64,000 nt of DNA. Origin: Corynespora cassiicola (taxonomy: Eukaryota > Ascomycota > Dothideomycetes > Pleosporales > Corynesporascaceae). The notes below the pieces were generated by a model, which saw only the letters and a program-made list of their open reading frames with translations, made no database searches and had not been told where the DNA came from. Below, in pieces: positions 23,039 to 33,795 of the stretch. The stretch lies in the NCBI GenBank assembly GCA_022059125.1, contig JAEUWY010000005.1:1302001-1366000 (forward strand). The letters run 5' to 3'. Position numbers and translations under genes: made by a program. Position 1 is the first letter of the stretch, and every line of letters starts with the position of its first letter.

Positions 23039-23934
23039 GCTGCGCGGTGCTAAAAGTGAGGCAGTGAGAGGCTAGTCTAACGACTCAAAGTCAAAGGCGA
23101 TCAACAATACATCAGGGCTGCACAGGCAGTTGTTGAAGGTGGTGGAGCACGTGCCACGGGCAGAAAACGCAGGAACGCGTTAGGCGGCAGGCGGTGAGGC
23201 AGAGGCAGCTGGCGCGGCGTTAGAGTTGTTCCGGCCGGTCTCCATGTTCTCGATGGCGGGGGCACCATCTGGACTCGCGATCTGGCGGGTGCAGGTGGAT
23301 CGTACCTCACGGCTGTCGATGGACGGTGGGCCGCGGCGGCTTCGAGATGCTGAGAGTGCTGCGTGCGCTGCGTGGCATGGCGGACCCGTTAGTCTTTTGC
23401 AGGTGCATGCTTTGCAGCAGCGCCGTCCCAAGGGCGCGAAAGGGACCTACACAGAGCAGCCGCGGGGTGCAGACAGCGGGCAGATGGGTCGGGGGACCAG
23501 GCAGCCGGCGGCGGGCGATGGGCGGGTGATGACCGATGCTGGCGGGTTGCGGAAGGTCAGGAGTGTTGGTGATGGCGCTGGTGTTTGACCTTGGGCTGCC
23601 CGCTGCCGCAGCACGTGAAAGAGGCCGCTCGCCCCACCTGCCCGCCCGCGCGCCCGCTCTCACTGGCTCCTGCCCGTCCCAGCCGCCGCCTGTCTGTGAC
23701 GGCATCGACGCGTTCCGAACACTCCTCCGACAGACTCACGACTCACCTTGTCAGTGCTCGCCAGCCTGCGCCCCTCCTGCAGCTGACCCGTGGATCTTTA
23801 ATAGCCATGCGCCCGCCGCCGTTTTTCTCCCTGCATTTCTTATTACCGTCTTGACTTGACTTCCTCCACCACCTTCACACCTTCACCCACCCACCTCTCC
23901 GCGCCCTTTTTCCCTCGACACTTCGTAAGCAGAC
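23039..23934. promoter_or_regulatory. Divergent promoter region, CUS2 / TLC gene
   Basis: 896 bp between divergent start codons. Strongly GC-rich, with pyrimidine-rich tracts at 23860-23930 just before the TLC start, typical of fungal core promoters. No specific site called. Confidence 0.5.
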
Positions 23935-24922
23935 ATGCGCGATCCCATCCCGGCGCCCGCTGCCCTAGTGGACCTCGCCAGGCCCTTCGCGGAGAAGTGG
24001 TCGCTCACCACCCTGCCATATCATGCGCACGAGGTCTTGCTCGGCTTTGTCGGCTACCACTTCATCCTCCATGTCGCGTCGCCCGCCCTGTCGCGACTCA
24101 TCTGCCCCAAGGTCTATCATGGCTTCAACAGGCGCACGCGACTCAACTGGGACATCCATTGGGTCTCCATGATCCAGGCCCTGTTCATAAACACGGCCGC
24201 CCTGTATGTCATCTTTGCAGACCCCCAGCGCAAAGAGATGGACTGGAAGGGTCGTCTGTGGGGATACACGCCTGCCAGCGGCATGGTCCAGGGCTTTGCT
24301 GCCGGCTACTTCCTGTGGGATCTGCAGGTCTCGACGCAGTACATTGCTCTCTCGGGCCCAAGTGCACTCCTGCATGCCATCGGCGCTCTGGCTGTGACTT
24401 GCATTGGCTTTGTAAGTTGCTCCAACACAGAACCGGTGCGTCCCTCGACTGACTGGCTACCAGAAACCCTTTGCAAACTACTACGGCCTTTCCTTCGTCC
24501 TCTACGAGCTCTCGACTCCCTTCCTGAACATCCACTGGTTCTGCGACAAGCTGAACATGACCGGCTCGAAGCTCCAGCTGTACAACGGCATCGCCTTGCT
24601 CGTCTCGTTCTTTTTCTGTCGTCTCGTCTGGGGAACCTACCAGTCTGTACGGATTTATTCCGACATCTACACGGCCCTTACAAACCCTGCGACGCCTATG
24701 GAATCCTTGTTTGATAACGGAAAGTGCGGCGGTAATGTGAACGGGACAGTGGCTGAACACCACAGCAGCTGCGAGGTCGGCGATCTCCCCATGTGGCTGG
24801 TCAGCGTCTATCTCGTTGGAAACACGGCGCTCAGTCTTTTGAACTTTTACTGGTTCTCGCAGATGGTCAAGGCTGTTCGCAAGAGGTTTGTTCCGAAGCC
24901 CGAGGCCAAGAAGGGCCAGTAA
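23935..24922 (+). CDS. TLC-domain membrane protein (TMEM56/TLCD4-like)
   Basis: Multi-pass ER or Golgi membrane protein of the TRAM-LAG1-CLN8 group. Model join(23935..24411, 24464..24922), 311 aa, 52-nt intron, phase 0. About six hydrophobic segments are visible, for example residues 35-55 (VLLGFVGYHFILHVA), 80-100 (WVSMIQALFINTAALYVIF), 125-140, 145-165, 195-215 and 270-290. TLC-typical WDIHWVSMIQ, GFAAGYFLWDL and FYWFSQMV are present. The Lag1 ceramide-synthase His-His motif is not evident, so it is not ceramide synthase. Function of this subgroup in fungi is not established; lipid sensing or transport is a guess. C-terminus is basic. Confidence 0.85.
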
Positions 24923-25128
24923 ACAAGTAGCATTCACAGGTGGGAGACTAGTGGGAAACATATAATGCGGGCCGGAGGATGCGCCCCACCTGATGAGGAG
25001 GATATACCCTGTTGTAAGTTTGAATCTTGCAAGCGCTTCGAGTTATGCTCACGCATGTGGATCGGCCAGAATGTCAAAACATTCGTTGTAATAGTCGATA
25101 GAACTAGGATAGTAGATGAAACTTTTTG

Positions 25129-26497
25129 TCACCACCCATCACTAGTCTCCACAGCTACATGGTCTTCAGCAGCCCCTTGAATCAAGTCACCATCTGTCTC
25201 CGGCTCTCCCGTAACCAAGGGCGCATCCACCCCGACCGTGGTCGTCACCCCAGCCGTGACAGGCACACCCACAGGCCTCACGCTCCCCCACCCCTCGCAA
25301 AACTCCCACTCATCCACCAGCCCAGTAACCTCTGGCGGAACGCCCACCCTGGGCCTATACACATCCCATATCCGCCCACAGTCCTCACAGCAGCTCCCCT
25401 TACAATGCGCACTACTGTACTTCTCCACAGGCACAGTATTCATATCCGCAAAGTCGAAGCTATGCGACGTGAGCGGCCACCCAATACTCAGCTTATTCCC
25501 CTGATGATGCACGCTCGACAGGCTCTGCGGCGCAATCGACAGCGCGGCGTGCTCCACCGTGGGCCCGATGCGCGACCACGAGCTCCGCCTGTTGGCCGCG
25601 CGGTACTGGACCTGCGCCGTGAGCGCGTCGAGGACCAGCACCGCCGTCGGCGACACGAGCGTCATGCCGTTGTACACGGCCGTATTCGGGCTGCCGTCGC
25701 TGGCGGTCGGGCGCGGCGTCAGCGTGGTGCCGCCGTCGTTTGCGCAGAAGTCGCCGCCCGGGGCGGTGGTTATGGGCCAGTAGAAGAGCGTGGCTCCGAG
25801 GTCCTTTTGCTTGACGATGCAGCGGGGGCCGGAGGGATCTGTGGGGAAGGTGACGGGTGGGATGGGCGGAGGGGTCGGGGTCGGGGTTCCGGGGACGCAG
25901 GGGAGGTTCAGGGAGAGGGTTGCTGGGGTTCGGGGTGGGGGTTGTTGGCTCCATTGGGAGGAGGACCAGTCGCGGATGGAGGAGAGGGAGTTGCAGGCCG
26001 AGCAGCGGTCGCAGATGTCGCAGTATACAGAGCTGTGGCTTAGCGGTGGCATGAGGTATAGCGTTCGCGAGGCGTTGTAGTCGGTCGTGGTGATGTATAT
26101 CAGGGACGTTGAGACGGGTGGGTTGACGGCCCGTGGGATGCCATCGCAGAGGGTGGTGAAGGAAGCGAGTGTATCCCAGGAGAGAGAGGAAGTTCTGCCT
26201 GTTGTGGAGGATTCGACGAATGGTGTGCGGTTGTTGTCTGCGCTATGGTATTCCGAGAGGTAGTCGTTGTATGAGGTCCAGCAGTGGTAGAGGGCGTCGC
26301 TGATGATTGGAGGTGGTGGGAGGGATGAAATTGAGGGGGACGGGGGTGGAGATGCTGTTTCTGTTGCTGCGCCTGTGGTTGTGCTCAAGGTTTCTATCGA
26401 GATCAATTCAAGTAGACGATGGGCAGCCCCTAGACTTACGAGCGGCCGCTAGTTGGACGAACCATAACCTTGCAGCATACCGATACAAAGACACCAT
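25129..26497 (-). CDS. Secreted Cys- and Ser/Thr/Pro-rich protein, function unknown
   Basis: Model complement(join(25129..26393, 26440..26497)), 440 aa with a 46-nt intron. The first exon supplies a signal peptide (MVSLYRYAARLWFVQLAAAQ) in correct phase, so the long ORF beginning at 26406 is not the true start. The mature part has an N-terminal Ser/Thr/Pro-rich stretch, paired cysteines (VYCDICDRCSACNS, SCCEDCGRIWDVY), a Pro-rich linker TPTPTPPPIPPVTFP, and a domain with CIVKQKDLGATLFYWP and VYNGMTLVSPTAVLVLDAL that looks like a cell-wall or extracellular beta domain. I recognise no named family; fungal genomes hold many such secreted glycoprotein-like proteins. Confidence 0.75.
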
Positions 26498-27876
26498 CTT
26501 GAACTCGGAAATGCTTTTTTGTCTTTTCTCTCTCTTCCCTATGGCTTTGTCAAAAGCCTTATATCTCCTTACACCGAATAAGCTCGTATTATAGTCTTTA
26601 CTGTCTGCATTAGAGGCTCATATTACGAGAGATTTTCCTGGGAATGCGCGTGTGCCAAGGCATATATAGTGCTTTGTGGGAACATTACTACACGCGAGCT
26701 GCCTTTTGCAGATCACGAAATATAGATTCATATGGGCAAGTATTGAAAAATGCGGGGTTATTGGTTGACAATGCAGGCAAAATCTACGTGAATTCGAAGT
26801 TCCAGCGGACTCAAAATGGATGGCTCCTATTTTCCGCTATATTCTTGCCAGAGGAAACACAAATTGGCCGGGATGCAAAACGTATATCGGTCTAAAACTC
26901 ATTCGACATTGATTTTTTCGCGGGATCAATCTGCAAAAGCAAAGTCCAAGGCCATATGTGACATGTATGTAGCCAATCGTGGCATCTGATGGATACGACC
27001 TGTACTTAGGTGCATATGGAAGTGGAAAAAAAAACTGCATTTGGGAGATAATATAAGATAAGGGTTTGTTCTTCGAAGAACTAATATAATCTGAAATGTC
27101 CTCTTGAATCTGACGTGCTTTTAAGACGATACAAGTAATTTTGCAAGAATGTACAGTAAGAAGGTACGTTCGTGGTGGTGGTAGGTAGCGCATCCTTTTC
27201 GCCGTGCTGAAGGAGCCTTCTCTGATCCCTTTTCGATATCAGCTATGATATCTGACTGTTTCAAGTCTTCATTCATGTGAGTAATCCCGAATGTGTTTCA
27301 TCGCAGAATTATGAAAGGCATCTAGTTGTCCTTGAAGTGTTTTTTCACATTTGTATGTACTGATCAGCTATGCCATACCGGGAAAGAAGGTGTTATAATT
27401 GTTCTCAAAGTCAGGCTTTTCGAAAATTTACATCGCAATTAAGATTCCTGATAACTGGTGACTTGATGAACAATAACCTGTATTTCCCGAGCCATTTATA
27501 AACCACGCAAAGGCCAGAGCCACATGCATATACCGAACAAGACGAGTACATCTGCAATACTACATTGACACACCACAATCCGCCCATTAGACATGTTTTA
27601 TTCCTAAATGCAGGGCCTTGTCAGCTGAGAGCTAGATGCAGCACCGATACGAGGTGCGTAGTCTAGAAGAGGCACGTCCACGCCATCGGAGACCATTCCG
27701 CTAGGTGCAGGACACAAGAATAGCATAGCTAACAACATTAACTCAGGAGCCTCTCTTAATGAATAAGAAGTAGCTCCACTTTTGTTCAGGGGTTAAATAC
27801 CACATCAATGCATCCATATCTCAAGCTGTTGTCGACAACCACTCTCGCTCAGTACATTCTCCAAAGTACATACATT
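26498..27876. other. AT-rich gene-free region
   Basis: About 1.4 kb, clearly richer in A/T than the first 25 kb. ORFs are short, with no protein-like pattern. The last 150 bp before 27877 should be the promoter of the small secreted protein. No transposon ends or terminal repeats were recognised. Confidence 0.5.
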
Positions 27877-28463
27877 ATGATTTCAATCAAGTCGCTCTCT
27901 TTCATTGCGCTCGCGCAGCTTGTAATTGCCAGACCCGGTCCACTTCCTCCATTCCAGGTCACAAATCTCTACACCTTTGAGCCTTCTGGGCGACCGGGCA
28001 ATGCCAACGTCTACCGCGTGTCATTCAACGTGACGGACCCCAGCGACTCGTCGAGCACATATTGCGAAACAAATTGGGATATTACTGAAGCAACCACTGG
28101 TTACCCTTCAAATTATGTCTGTCGTCTTTCTTTGAGATTGAGAGCCAAGCGCTGATGTTTTCCTAGGTGGCTAATTGTACCGATCCGTCTTGGGCGTTCA
28201 AATTCGTGGACTATGTTAATTACTATGATTTCGATCTTGATGTGCAGCATTCGAGGTATGTTGTGTATGGTTTCTTTCCAGAGATGTACTGATGTATCGT
28301 GAGCAGCAAGAAGCACGGCAAAAAGGTTACCAAATACGCAAAGGGCGCCGTAGATGACACGATCATCCAATGTTCGCACGCCGCATCGGGGTTCTCAGTG
28401 TGTAACCAGAGAGATGGTGTGGCATTTCCTTTGCCGGTGTACGAAGTTAAGAAGGAAAAATAA
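27877..28463 (+). CDS. Small secreted four-cysteine protein (effector-like)
   Basis: Model join(27877..28116, 28167..28255, 28307..28463), 161 aa, two introns of 50 and 51 nt. Signal peptide MISIKSLSFIALAQLVIA, then a mature protein of about 143 residues with four cysteines (in TYCETNW, VANCTDP, IIQCSHA and SVCNQRD), so up to two disulfides. Aromatic segments FKFVDYVNYYDFDLDVQHSS suggest a compact beta fold. I chose the second ATG (27877) over 27808 because it begins the signal peptide. The first donor, GTCTGT, is not a strong consensus. No family recognised; a distant link to the Alt a 1-like group is conceivable but not supported. In AT-rich surroundings next to a tRNA gene. Confidence 0.7.
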
Positions 28464-28709
28464 GGTCGGAGTGATGCCGACCTTTCGGAACGTCTTCATA
28501 TCAAGAGAGCAAAAGTTGTTAGTGTATAGCTACTACAGCAAGCCTAGATCTCAAAATATATTGGCTATCAAGCCCTTCGAGTAACTACATGCCAACCATT
28601 GACCCAAAACCTTCGCACCTGCCTCACCTCTATCCTCACTAGACTCATGCAGCCAAAAAAAGACCATTGCAACATTCAGATACGGCTTTCTCCACCCCCT
28701 AGAAAGTGC

Positions 28710-28716
28710 AAAAAAA
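28710..28716 (-). terminator. Pol III terminator of tRNA-His
   Basis: On the minus strand this is a run of seven T, beginning 15 nt after the tRNA discriminator base. RNA polymerase III stops at such runs, which supports the upstream element being a real Pol III gene. Confidence 0.8.
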
Positions 28717-28741
28717 GAATGTACCAATTTTGGCGGTGCTG

Positions 28742-28752
28742 GGACTCGAACT
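28742..28752 (-). promoter_or_regulatory. Internal B box of tRNA-His
   Basis: Reads AGTTCGAGTCC on the minus strand against consensus GGTTCGANNCC. The first two bases are the last AG of the insert, so the insertion has left a nearly consensus B box. Removing the insert gives GGTTCGAGTCC, a perfect match. Confidence 0.7.
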
Positions 28753-28806
28753 GCGAGCTGTTAGCATCGCTGCGGCTATAGATCCACTGGAAGTGGGCCA
28801 ACCTAC
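28751..28806 (-). other. Spliceosomal-intron-like 56-nt insert in tRNA-His T arm
   Basis: On the minus strand the insert begins GTAGGT, contains GCTAACA about ten nt before its end, and ends CAG. These match the donor, branch site and acceptor of protein-gene introns in this window: the Nup120 second intron also starts GTAGGTT and has GCTAAC. Its length also equals that of the local mRNA introns. An internal hairpin CCACT/AGTGG is present. Placement is ambiguous by one base because G precedes it and G ends it. Confidence 0.75.
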
Positions 28807-28839
28807 CCCAGGCTGGCGCGGCCACAACGCGACGTCATA

Positions 28840-28850
28840 CCCCTAGACCA
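28840..28850 (-). promoter_or_regulatory. Internal A box of tRNA-His
   Basis: Reads TGGTCTAGGGG on the minus strand, close to the eukaryotic A-box consensus TGGCNNAGTGG. It covers tRNA positions 8-18 as expected. Confidence 0.75.
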
Positions 28851-28857
28851 CACCACC

Positions 28858-29531
28858 GATTTCTCTTGTGATTGGCTGATTGATGAAAGAAGAACTTTTT
28901 GCAAAATATATATACCAAATTTTTACATCTAAATGGCAAGGTCGGGAACAAGTTTTTACGTCTGCATCTTCATTGCTAGTTCGTTGGCGCCTTCGAGTGC
29001 AGACGGCGACTAGGAAGGCTATGTGGAGTCGCGTTGGGAGAAAATTTGTCGTATGGGTCCACATGGGCGTACGCCACTCGTTGACCGGAACATCGCCGAT
29101 TTGGGGCCATTGCAAACCCGACTGGCGATAGTGAATGGCTGAAGTACTTTGTGAGCAAATATTAGGCTATAGTTGAACCTGTATCGCAATGGAAGAGTTG
29201 TAGTGGAATGGATACCAGCAATTCTTGATTTACCTCTCATCAAGAAACAAGAAAAAAAAACCCCCCCACACAACCATAATAACAATAAGCATGTTTACAA
29301 AGGTGGTGTAGCCGAAGAAGAAAAAGTTCTCTGTATTACACTATTTAGGGCCCTCCACTGAGCCTGATACGTCGAATAAATTTATCCCAAGAGCGCCCAT
29401 CGCTGATGATTGAATCAGAAAAACCAAGCCCCAACACGTCTGGTATCCTGTACATTCCGAACCGTCTATTCAAACACATGTCAAACTATAGACAAGAAGA
29501 AGGAAGAGTAGCGCTCCCGTGGAGCTAAACG
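28858..29531. other. Intergenic between tRNA-His and VPS9/ANK gene
   Basis: 674 bp holding the tRNA 5' flank and the 3' flank of the VPS9/ankyrin gene. An A/C-run at 29250-29268 is the only marked sequence. Nothing coding was recognised. Confidence 0.55.
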
Positions 29532-32500
29532 TTAGTCGTGTAGCCCATTATTGATATGAGAGGTTTCGTTCTGAAGATTGCTCGGAAGGTCGCCGTCTGT
29601 GGAGGATGGAAGTAGTTGGGCTTCTTCCGTGACATCCACGTCTCCGTTTAGCACATTTGGTTCTTCGTCCTGGCTAGACTCTCCATCGATGAAAATTCTG
29701 GCGCCATTTGGGGTAACACCGTAGTCGTGATGTTCCTCTGTGGCGTGTGTCCCATTTGTGATAGGGGCTTCTCCATTCGGTTGGTTAGCCTTGCCCTTGC
29801 GATCACCCGTTATTCCAAGCTCTCGAATCGCCCTCTTCATACTCTCTAGTCTTGCCCTCTCGGATATGACCATCTTGCGGGCGAACTCTTTGAGCGTTTT
29901 CCGACCCATGTCGACTCTCCCCTCTTGCCAACTAGCTAGCTCGCTAGCAACTACTTGCTGCGTATACCGAAGCTCTCTGCCCAACCCTGCCAGCTCATCC
30001 GTAGCACGGTCCATCTTCTCCTGCGCATCCCTTTGCACGCGTGAACGAGCATCGTCGAGAAGCCCAAGGGGCCACCGATCTGAACGTCTGATCGAAAGGT
30101 GGTGGCGATCCACAGCTTTTTGCGTCGTTGACATAGACGTGATCAAGGTGGAAGGGCGATTTAGTGCGACGAGAATCGCATTGATGGTGCTTGAGATGGC
30201 GTGCATGTTATAATAGAATCCGGCAGTAGGACTTGCCTCACTCTGCGTGAGAGTCTTTGTGTATCTGTCAATAGCTCGGAGATGCACTTCTGGCAGGAAT
30301 TTCAACGAGTGCAGCGCAGTGTTAGAAAGCCTGGCAGCCTCGGCATGGTCCAAGGCTGCAGAACGCAATTTGTTGGTACGCCGCAGGACAGACTTGGATG
30401 CATGGTGTAACGAGCGGACAGATTCGCGGGCATGTTGGACGAAGAGCTCTACTTCACGGACATCGTAGATTGGAGCAAAATCCTCCTTTACTCGTTCTGC
30501 ACGAAGTTCCGCTTTGCGGGCCGAACGCTCAGCAAGCATCGATGGGTCGATGTCGGGTACTAGAAAGAACTCCCACACCAATTCGTGCGTGGAAAATGTA
30601 GGATGTGTGAGGAGTATCTTTAGAAAGGCATCGAGGCGAAGCTGGATATCACGTAGGACAGAGCGAGCTGGCCGTGATGGTATGAGGAAAGGGGAAGCGA
30701 GATTGCTGATGGACGGTAGCCACGAAGCCGGGTGTTCTTGAGCCAGCCATTTGGCAAGACTCTCGAAGTCTTGAAGAGAACGCCGACAGGTAGTCACTGT
30801 GATTGTAGCGTTCCCATTTGGCGCACCAGATTTCAACACTAACCGGATTGTTCCATCCTCAACGAAGAACGACCGGACAACGGTGGTAGTTCGCCCGTCA
30901 GGCCCAGGTTCGTTGGAAAGGAGAACAAGGTCATCTATGCGATTGCGAACTTCATCGTCCTTGGCCAATTCTACTGCCGTAAGACCACGGAGGTCTTTTA
31001 CAGAAAGATCTACTCGTGGATCTTGGAAAAGCACCCGTACAAGGTCGGTGCGGCCGTATTTGCTCGCGACCATCAAAGGCGTAAAATGCTTGTCGTTGGG
31101 TGCATTGACATCCGAGTCGCATCTATACAATAGCTTCACAGCAATTTGGGGGTCGTTGATGATATGCAGCAAGCTGTTCCCTTTGTTGTCGATGTGTTCG
31201 TCAAGGTGGAGTGGTTGGCCGTCCCCTTGCGCCCGTGTTGCAGCCAAAAGTGCCTTGTCCACCATGTCGTGGTACTCCTCGTGATCGTAGGACCGGCATA
31301 GCGCAAACACTGGAGTTTGCCCATTCCGGTCTTTCATCCGCCAGTCAACAAGATCGCCTATGCGATCTATGAGATGAGGTTGATTGAATAGGTAGTGCCC
31401 GATACACCTGCCTTTGGCGTCCTGTTTCGCGAAGTACCCTCTGATAACTTCTTCGTCATGGATATTGTCGAATAGATAGGATAGCAATGTATCCGTAGTT
31501 TTCGAATAACCCAACTGGACAGCCGCACTTAACAAGGTAATCCCTTCATTGCTGCAGTCTTCTAGTACGAAGCTCGGCGAGTAGTACTCGCTCAGTCCGA
31601 GAAGATACTGCAGCGCTTTGTCTTGTTTATTCTCTATAGCCATCATCAGCACAGACTCTCCTTCAGATCCTTGGGTCTTGGACAGCTTTTCGATGGATGT
31701 GTCGCCTTCGAACCCGCTGCCTCGTGAATCCAAGGTTGTTCGGGATCTAAAGGATACTGCAGATGAGCTCGACATGCTGCGAGTATCCATGGACACCCGT
31801 TTCTTCACCTTTGGCCGATCCATGGGCGGAGGTGTTTGGGCTCGTTGAAAAGGAAATATATGAGCGAGTGGACCATCTTCTGCTCTGGCCCGCAGCGGAG
31901 ATGGATGCCGGGGGATATGGGTAGAGCCATAGTCGCCTTTGGCGGTGGTTCCTGCCAAAGAAGTCGAATCCGAAAGAAGCGTTGCGAACCTGACTGGTCG
32001 AGATCTCTCCACGACATCATCTTCAGAATCACTTTCGGCGGCCTCATGGAAAGACCTATCGGGTTCTAAAACACCCTGAATTGTGGCCAAGTCGCCCGTC
32101 TTGGTCGCTTGCCACAATTTTCGATTCTGTCGGCTCGCTCTACGTAAGCCTGCTGAATCTCTCGCTAGATATGAAAGGACGGCCTCGAAGGTGCTGAGTG
32201 CATAGCCCATCTCGCCGCTCTCCACGTCATCAATGAAGATGAAGTGCCGCATGTACGACAATCGCGCCTGTAAATGCCGTACTGAAGATCGAATGACGAC
32301 GATAAGCAGTAAAGAGACGAGCGTATCCGCATTTATGGTAAGCAGGTGGTCATGCTTTTCCGAGTATGATTCTGTGCTCGCAGCTGCCTTGCCACGGGCG
32401 CCGTTTGGCTCTGGTGTTGAATCGGGCATTGTGATATTTTTCTGAACAGCCAACAGTATCTCGACCATTTCCTGGGGACTTCCCGCAACGCCCATTTTCT

Positions 32501-33795
32501 TGAAAAGATCAACTGCTTTGGACAGACGTATTGAGAGCTCCTGCTTGCCTTTGCGCCCGTGACCGATATCAATGCCTACTTGAGATATGTCGATATCCAC
32601 CATTTGCTTCATTCGAGCTTCGAGGTCGGCGTCGTCTACTCGACGGATATGGCACACACGTGGGAACAGAATATTGTGGTGGACTTGTTCAGTGATGTAG
32701 CGTTCGATCATGCGCTCTACGATGGGGCCAGTCAAGTCGGTGGTTGCTCCAAGCAGGGACAATTGTTGCTTATCGACCATCTGGAACAGATCTATAGCAG
32801 CGGTTACGGCAGTCTCCAAAGACCTTCGCATGATGTCCTCCTCGTCATCGATTTCCAACGCCGAGATGAAACCATTCGGTCCTTGAGACATGCTGCTGTG
32901 TAACGAAAAGGGCATGCTCTCTGCAGATGAGACCGAGCCCCGTCTCTTAGAGCTCATCGATGATCGCCGTGAGCGTTGCGAGGGTGTCGGTGGCAGAGGC
33001 TTTTCCAACTCTTTCGAGAATTCTTTGAACAGCCTCTCCAGGCCCGGCTGCATCTGGCGGGCAATCATGGGGAAATGATTGAGCAAGTCTCCAAAGGACT
33101 TGACCTCCTTCTTTCGCGGCATAGACGAGCTGGGTCCGCTTGCGCCGGCTGCGCCGACCGAATCGACCTGCTTGGTGGGCACATTATGACCTGGGGCTGG
33201 TAACGAGGCGGTAATTATGGGCGTCGCTTCGTAGGTCCCGATCAGCGGCCGGGTGATGAAATAGACTAGCCAGGGCTGAGCGTCGAAAGCGTCCGGGTAG
33301 AAGATGATATCGTTCAACAATTGAGCCTGGTTTAAAGTTTTGAAGCCTACGCACTGTAAGCTTCACGCTCAGTCCTGGGGTACTGGATACTAGGTACGCA
33401 CCCTTGTTGCTGTAGACAAAGGCATCTTTGATTATGACGGTGCGGCCGTTTGCCGTGGAATATTGCTTTGCCTTCCCCCGGTTCTCCCTAAAAGTGGTCC
33501 CATCTTTGACTTGGTTGTTAGGGCCAACGCCACCCGGCACGCGCAGGACATGGCTTGCCAAAAACTCCTCGGAGCCGCTCAAGTCGGCATAGGAAGCATT
33601 TGTGTCGCGGTCGCGGGAGGTGACGAGGACTTCGGTGGTGGGAACTAAGAGGACCTGGTGTACGGGTCAGCGCAAGTCCCATCAATGCGCCCCTCGGGCA
33701 GACTGGGTGCATACGTGGTGCTGGACTGGCGAGCACTGGCTGGGGAGAGTGCTACGGAAGAAGGCCCGCAAGAAGGGATTGAGAACGGGCGGCAT
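29532..33795 (-). CDS. VPS9-ankyrin-PX-BAR protein (Vrl1/VARP-like)
   Basis: Endosomal Rab5-type exchange factor and membrane-shaping protein; in yeast Vrl1 pairs with Vin1 in the VINE complex. Model complement(join(29532..33346, 33402..33654, 33715..33795)), 1382 aa. The first two exons give MPPVLNPFLRAFFRSTLPSQ and VPTTEVLVTSRD. VPS9 domain about residues 270-505, with LSLLGATTDLTGPIVERM, DTLVSLLLIVVIRS and the end block IDDVESGEMGYALSTFEAVLSY. Ankyrin repeats about 560-870 (NEGITLLSAAVQLGYSKT, FTPLMVASKYGRTDLVRVLF). A PX-like fold follows (RSLQDFESLAKWLAQEHP) and a BAR-like helical region to about 1250. The C-terminal tail is polar. Domain order is that of yeast Vrl1 and fungal orthologues. 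Boundaries are rough. Confidence 0.88.

Larger units (their letters stand above)
28731..28857 (-). tRNA. tRNA-His(GTG) interrupted in the T arm by 56 nt
   Basis: Read on the minus strand from 28857: acceptor GGTGGTG pairs with CACCGCC (one G-T pair) with discriminator A73; D arm GTC/GAC around AGGGG; anticodon stem CGCG/CGCG with loop TTGTGGC, anticodon GTG, identical to the loop of known eukaryotic tRNA-His; variable loop CAGC; T-stem 5' strand CTGGG. The T loop TTCGAGT and 3' strand CCCAG, which pairs perfectly with CTGGG, follow only after 56 extra nt (28751-28806). Without the insert the cloverleaf is almost perfect (one 27-43 mismatch and a T-T at 13-22). No intron sits at the canonical 37/38 site. 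A and B boxes and a T7 terminator are present. Confidence 0.85.

Noticed and set aside
28731..28857. tRNA-His as an ordinary tRNA with a degenerate T stem
   Set aside because: The bases next to the T loop (CGCAG) do not pair with CCCAG, while CTGGG 56 nt upstream pairs perfectly and the anticodon arm and variable loop lead straight into it. An insertion explains the data better.
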